Shown here: in pieces, positions 60,101 to 64,000 of the stretch
Position numbering within the stretch: the stretch's first letter is position 1
Layout of the letters: each line of letters begins with the position of its first letter
NCBI RefSeq assembly: GCF_947242115.1
Contig: NC_074715.1
Span: forward strand, 33,431,086 to 33,495,085
Reading direction: 5' to 3'
From: Biomphalaria glabrata
Taxonomy: Eukaryota; Mollusca; Gastropoda; Planorbidae
DNA length: 64,000 nt
Notes under the pieces: model-generated
Databases searched by the model: none
What the model saw: only the letters and a program-made list of their open reading frames with translations
Told to the model about the DNA's origin: nothing
Program-made: the position numbers and the translations under genes

Positions 60101-63100
60101 AATTATTTGCTTAAAATGTATAAAGTTCAGGGAATGAATCAAACAAAATAGATGCATTAAGGTATTAGTTCTGTTTAATAAATAGCATAATATAACATTT
60201 TAGTTCTGGCTTAGTTGTAGGTTGTCTTTTTATTTTTGATTCAATTAAAATGAAAGTTTCTGCAGAACTTCCTCTCTTGTAGTTCAATGGTGATGTTTTA
60301 AACTCCAGTTGATTTTCCCCTATTTCATCAGCCTCAACTGAATAGTCATTTGCATTGTTAGCATTCAGTATCTCTTCATTTCTTGAGACATAATTATACA
60401 CATCAGTACAATTGTTTTGCTTCTCTGTCAGAAATGAACCATGTTTATCTTCTAATGCAGTGGAATGCTCAAGTCTTCAACTTCAAACATCTTCCATTTC
60501 TTTACATTCATCCTCAACCCATTTACTTTTAGCATTTTCATCTAGTCAGTCACACCAACCAATGCACATTTATAAAAGGGGGAAGCTTGAAAAACAATTT
60601 GCTGATTGTTTCATGAAGAGAATATTTAAACACTTCAGGATGAAACAAGGTGCATTGAAGGTAAACACATTTTCACACCTTAAACAATTAATTAAAAACA
60701 AGCAATCAATAATAATTTTTTTATGGTCTTAGCTTACAGAAATAATTTCAGCATTGATTTCCCCTTGTGACTTGGCCAACTGATCTAATTGTTGTTTGCT
60801 AGAGTCTACAGTTTGTTCCAGTCTGGACTCTTCCTCTCTCAGTTTAGTGAGTTCTGATCTGAGTTTCTCTAGTTCTTTCTCTTGATCCTAAACAAACAGA
60901 ACATGCAATCATTGTCATTGTCCAAGATGCAGGCTTCCAGCATTGACAACAAAGACATTCTAAGTTTGGCTATCCTGTCACACAAATTTAATCTTTTCAT
61001 TTATATTTTTGACAGTTGTTTTAATAAATTTTGTTTTGCACTCAATAATTATTTTTTTTTAAATTAAAGGAAAATTAAAACAATAACAAAATTGAAAAAA
61101 AAAAAGAAAGTAAGTTGTGTGATTTTTTGCAATAACACTAATATGACTAAGAATAAAACTTATCAAAAACAACTTTTGTTCATGCACAAGCACAGTTGTC
61201 AAATACAACAGAAACATGATCATGAAAGATACAAAAAATTGAAGATTAATTCATTTTAAAAATGAAAGAAATATGAAGCATTTAATTAGTTTAGATGATT
61301 TTGTTAGTATGTCTTAAGCAAGTCCGCAAACAATATTATAGGACATATTGGCATTGTTTGTATATCAAGTTACATATGACTTTTTTAAAAACATTTTTTG
61401 AGGATTTAGACTAATTAAATATTCTTCTAGTATCAGTTGAGATTTTCAAACCAATTTTTATTTTTAAATTTCAGAAACAAAATTATTTCTAATATTTAAC
61501 TTCCCAGTTATTGTGTTAGTTCTATTACACATTACCTTTAACTTACCCAGCAAGCAAGTGAAAATATTTTTAGATTATAGAAACAAAAATAGTTTGCAAA
61601 CCCTTAGTGTAAAATGAATTAGAGTGATAATCCAAGAAACACAAGAAAACAAAATAACATGAACACAAAACTAAATTAAGGGAAAAAAATAAAACAAGCA
61701 TTGTTAGTTCAACATAAATGTTAAAAAGGAAGCATAATTAAAATCCAGTGGCCCTCTCTCTAGTTAGGTAAGAAGGCAAAAGAGCAGCAAGTCAAGGAAT
61801 GAAAATAAGCTAGCACTTGTAAATGTATGAATGCTCAACATTTTTTTACAATATGTCTAATATAATTATAATATTTATAGAGATATTTGTAAAGCCATAA
61901 CATTTCCTTTATGCACAGAGTCATTAAGTGTTAAACATGACAATAAGTTTACAGCTCTATGAAGAATGCATTGCACTGGAGCATCAATGACAATGTCCTC
62001 AATGTAAAGTATGCTAGCATTACATAGATCTATAGATACATCAGCACTTCAAGCTAATGTGTAGCCATGCCATCACCAATGAAATTATTGTTGTGGTTAA
62101 TGAAATGCTGTGCAACACAAGTTTACCTTCACAAGCTGTTCTCTATTACTCAGCAATGATTTCATTTTGTTCACCTGAAATTGTAAGGCAAGGGAAGGGA
62201 AGAAAAGCAATGGAGAGGTTTTGGGTTAGAATGAAGTTCTTTGATATTTGTTGAAATCATGTGGAATATTATGGCCCATAATGGGGTCCTACTTATAATT
62301 CAGTCATTTGGTTAGGTGGTTTTTTTTTAGGGGTGGATTTATCCTCATTAAAATATTTCAAATCTGTTAATGATATTAGGCCTAGGAATTAAGCTTTAAT
62401 ACCAACAGTATTAATCTGTGGGCACAAAGAATATATGTATAAGTTGAGGTTATAAAAAAACTGTTTCATTCTAGTGTCAATGAATTGAAACCACAAGTAA
62501 TTACATAATGGTTTTTCATTCTCCCTATCAAAGCTAGAACAAGTAATAAAATGGAAGCCAATTCCTAGACATTCAACCACATGACTTGTAAGATATCTCT
62601 AACAACCCTAGCATGATAACATTCTTAGCAATTCCAAGTCAGCTTTTGAACAAAGCTATATTTTAGAGCACCAACTGGATTTATAGAAACAAAATCAAAA
62701 TATTTAAAATCTAACAACTCTAATGGGTCTTAAGAAGGCTAGTGTATACTTTATAAATAAAATATTTTTGCAATACGTAAAAAAAAAAAAAGATAAAAAA
62801 GTATTAAGAGAGTTCATTAATAGTGGAATCTAACTTCATGCAACTGTACAACTAATGCAAGCATGCCCAAATGTGAACGCATACAATTTAGTTTAGATAA
62901 ATTAAATCCACTGTCTAAAAGACATTGACTATTAGGTGATAATTATGTGTCAATGTGAATGTCATATAAAAGAAAAATGTTAGATCTTGCAAGCCAGAAT
63001 AACACTGCAATATTAATGGTCATGGGGAAGTAAAAAAACAAACAAGGTAGATAGGATTTAAGAAAAATAATGTCAAGGTAAATAGATTTTGAAAAAGACA

Positions 63101-63580
63101 TTAAGCATTAGATTGCCGAAAGGATACTTAAAAATTTGTTAATATATTACACGATGTTACAAATATTCTTTCAGCTTGGCTTTAAATACTACCACACAAT
63201 GAAACTAATACCATCAACAAAAAAATCACAAATATTCTGATACAATTACTAATCACTTCAATATACATAACTACAGCTCTTCAAGATAGAAAACTATTTC
63301 TAACGTGATAACTTTTTCTACAAAAAGAATTTTTTTCTTTGTGGTTTGGTCTACCTACTGTGACTTAATACTAACAGTTGAGTCTACCTACTTCACAGCT
63401 TTTTTTACTACAACCCACTTTACAACTTACTGGGGTCATCTCTTCACCCAAATCTGATGCCCCATTTTCAGTAGGGGGACATTTTGGACCCCCATTCTCA
63501 ACCTGAGAGAAATCCAATGCCCCATTTTCAACTGTGGTCAATCCTGGTATGTTTCCAGTGGACTCTCCAGTTAGTGTGGG
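51143..63580 (-). CDS. Eps15: Eps15-like endocytic adaptor, C-terminal half (partial, N-terminus beyond the window)
   Basis: Exons in transcript order: 63580-63431, 62174-62127, 60887-60738, 60066-59944, 59619-59478, 59347-59277, 56732-56604, 54282-54001, 51289-51143 (TGA). All junctions agree in phase. The first exon is acidic/low complexity; 62174-62127 and 60887-60738 form a coiled coil (VNKMKSLLSNREQLVK then DQEKELEKLRSELTKLREEE). The tail carries 11 DPF motifs (e.g. LDDDPFKGRDPFGGG, DDPFQNDDPFVDDPF, ADPFSSSADPF, SDPFANSDPFAG) and a Pro-rich APPPRPAPPK stretch. In Eps15 the coiled coil oligomerises and DPF motifs bind the AP-2 alpha appendage at clathrin-coated pits. EH domains are expected upstream, outside the window. 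The end (SLDDDDAWGGGGP...) has no ubiquitin-interacting motif, unlike vertebrate Eps15. Confidence 0.92.
52325..52357 (-). CDS. Eps15: Possible alternative last exon of Eps15
   Basis: Acceptor CCATGCCAG, then an in-phase 33-nt frame FEESSNAWTQ and stop TGA. Donor 54001 is phase 0, so splicing here would replace FSLDDDDAWGG... by this short tail. The shared F-x-x-x-x-x-A-W pattern suggests it may be a duplicated relative of the main last exon. Chance cannot be excluded for so short a frame. Confidence 0.35.
   Translation of the reverse strand, partial: FEESSNAWTQ
52400..53995. other. Eps15 last intron, nothing else recognised
   Basis: AT-rich intron DNA; short open frames lack domain or splice support. 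Confidence 0.4.
54300..56600. other. Eps15 intron, nothing recognised
   Basis: AT-rich, with a poly-C run at about 56428-56444. Frames such as 55612-55794 (plus) show no domain. Confidence 0.4.
56885..59115 (+). mobile_element. CR1-like LINE, 5'-truncated, with open reverse transcriptase frame
   Basis: A 714-codon uninterrupted frame at 56894-59038. The RT motifs are complete: NKASGPDGIPARLLKE, FKKGEKSDPGNYRPVSL, ILLDFSKAFDKVHH (motif A), [20 protein letters not shown] (motif B), RLFADDCIIYR (catalytic FADD), YLGVIINEKLSWNPHI, and the C-terminal SAIRAWNGLPEL. The apurinic endonuclease domain is missing, so it is truncated but recent. The 3' tail ends in ATAAGATAAGAAGATAAGAT, a microsatellite-like end as in CR1/L2 groups. 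It lies antisense in the Eps15 intron between exons 59277 and 56732. Fragments of the family sit at 335-840 and 15815-16150. Confidence 0.93.
60172..60540 (-). pseudogene. Coding-like remnant in an Eps15 intron
   Basis: One frame on the minus strand reads DENAKSKWVEDECKEMEDV, two stops, then RLEHSTALEDKHGSFLTEKQ, NYVSRNEEILNANNANDYSV and NYKRGSSAETFILIESKIKR. The amino-acid composition looks protein-like, but there is no splice support joining it to Eps15. It could be a decayed retrocopy, part of a transposon, or chance. Family unknown. Confidence 0.3.
60900..63425. other. Eps15 introns around the 48-nt coiled-coil exon
   Basis: Apart from exon 62174-62127 this stretch is AT-rich intron DNA with no repeat family I recognise. 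Confidence 0.4.
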
Positions 63581-64000
63581 CTAATTTAGTTGACATACAA
63601 ATAGTCAAATATTATTGGACATCAATTGTTTTATGATATTGTCAATGAAATCTACATCTAAATATATATTTTTAAAATTAGAAACACACATAGGGCTACA
63701 TGAGTCTAATTAAATGTTACATTTTAAGTTCTCCCATGACTTAAGTTAAAACTTTCAATTTACTCAGCTAATTGTATTAGTTCATGTTTAATGATTTAAA
63801 TATTCTATATATCAATAGTGTTATTAATGATTGTATTAAGAGCTTTAAGATGCTAGACTAGTATGGTTAGTCCAGTACTAAGTCTAATTAGATTAAAAGA
63901 TTTTATACTAATATTGTTAGCTAATGATTGAAGATACACCCATATGATGGTAGACTGAAATGATTAGAATTTTTCCTCCAGAAATGAAAAATGTCCAAAC
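63581..64000. other. Eps15 intron running off the window
   Basis: AT-rich; no exon seen upstream of the CCCACACTAACTGG acceptor at 63580 within the window. Confidence 0.4.

Overview
The window is animal nuclear DNA, most likely from a heterobranch (freshwater/pulmonate-type) gastropod. The reasons are AT-rich sequence, genes split into many short exons with GT-AG junctions, introns crowded with LINE, SINE, hAT and Helitron copies, frequent TAGGCCTA-type words, and a mollusc-style 26-29 kDa protease / counting-factor-associated-protein-D-like cysteine protease. The taxon is an inference; no search was run.

Three protein-coding genes can be read. (1) Minus strand, 2950-32044: a gene of about 25 exons for a secreted LRP-like protein of roughly 1,320 residues. 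It has a signal peptide, three YWTD-type beta-propellers, two EGF-like modules, one sushi/CCP domain and a C-terminal glycine-rich domain. Many exons are too short to stand out as ORFs and were found by joining splice sites and checking phase. (2) Plus strand, 36236-43246: an 11-exon papain-family (C1A) cysteine protease of 540 residues with an I29 inhibitor region, complete from signal peptide to stop. A TATA box and three TCAYRTGA (MiT/TFE-type) E-boxes lie just upstream. Genes 1 and 2 are divergent. (3) Minus strand, 51143 to beyond 64000: the C-terminal half of Eps15 (endocytic adaptor), with a coiled coil and 11 DPF motifs; its EH domains lie off the right edge.

Mobile DNA: a CR1-like LINE with an uninterrupted 714-codon reverse transcriptase frame lies antisense in an Eps15 intron (56885-59115). 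Other LINE remnants lie at 335-840, 7870-8620, 11762-12042, 15585-16150, 24045-24310, 33530-34860 and 46865-47763. Five hAT-type elements have defined ends, four of them with 8-bp target duplications that are perfect or nearly so (2411-2618, 6832-8989, 10513-12612, 19800-21604); the fifth, at 44590-44744, has a degenerate one. A non-autonomous Helitron lies at 28896-29871. tRNA-derived SINEs lie at 13634-13903, 37005-37147 and 40008-40290. Two other interspersed families recur several times.

The most unusual signal is the intron between the sushi exon and the first glycine-rich exon of the LRP-like gene. Almost the whole 1.8-kb intron is a ~32-bp tandem array of about 54 copies whose unit is the exon/intron junction itself: the last ~12 bases of the sushi exon plus the first ~20 of the intron. 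The intron is thus a ladder of CAG|GTAAAT splice-donor (or recursive-splice-like AG|GT) sites. Several other minisatellites sit in introns of the same gene.

The long gaps (30600-31570, 32690-33520, 34870-36140, 43850-44580, 47770-51140 and most Eps15 introns) hold AT-rich sequence in which I recognise no gene.
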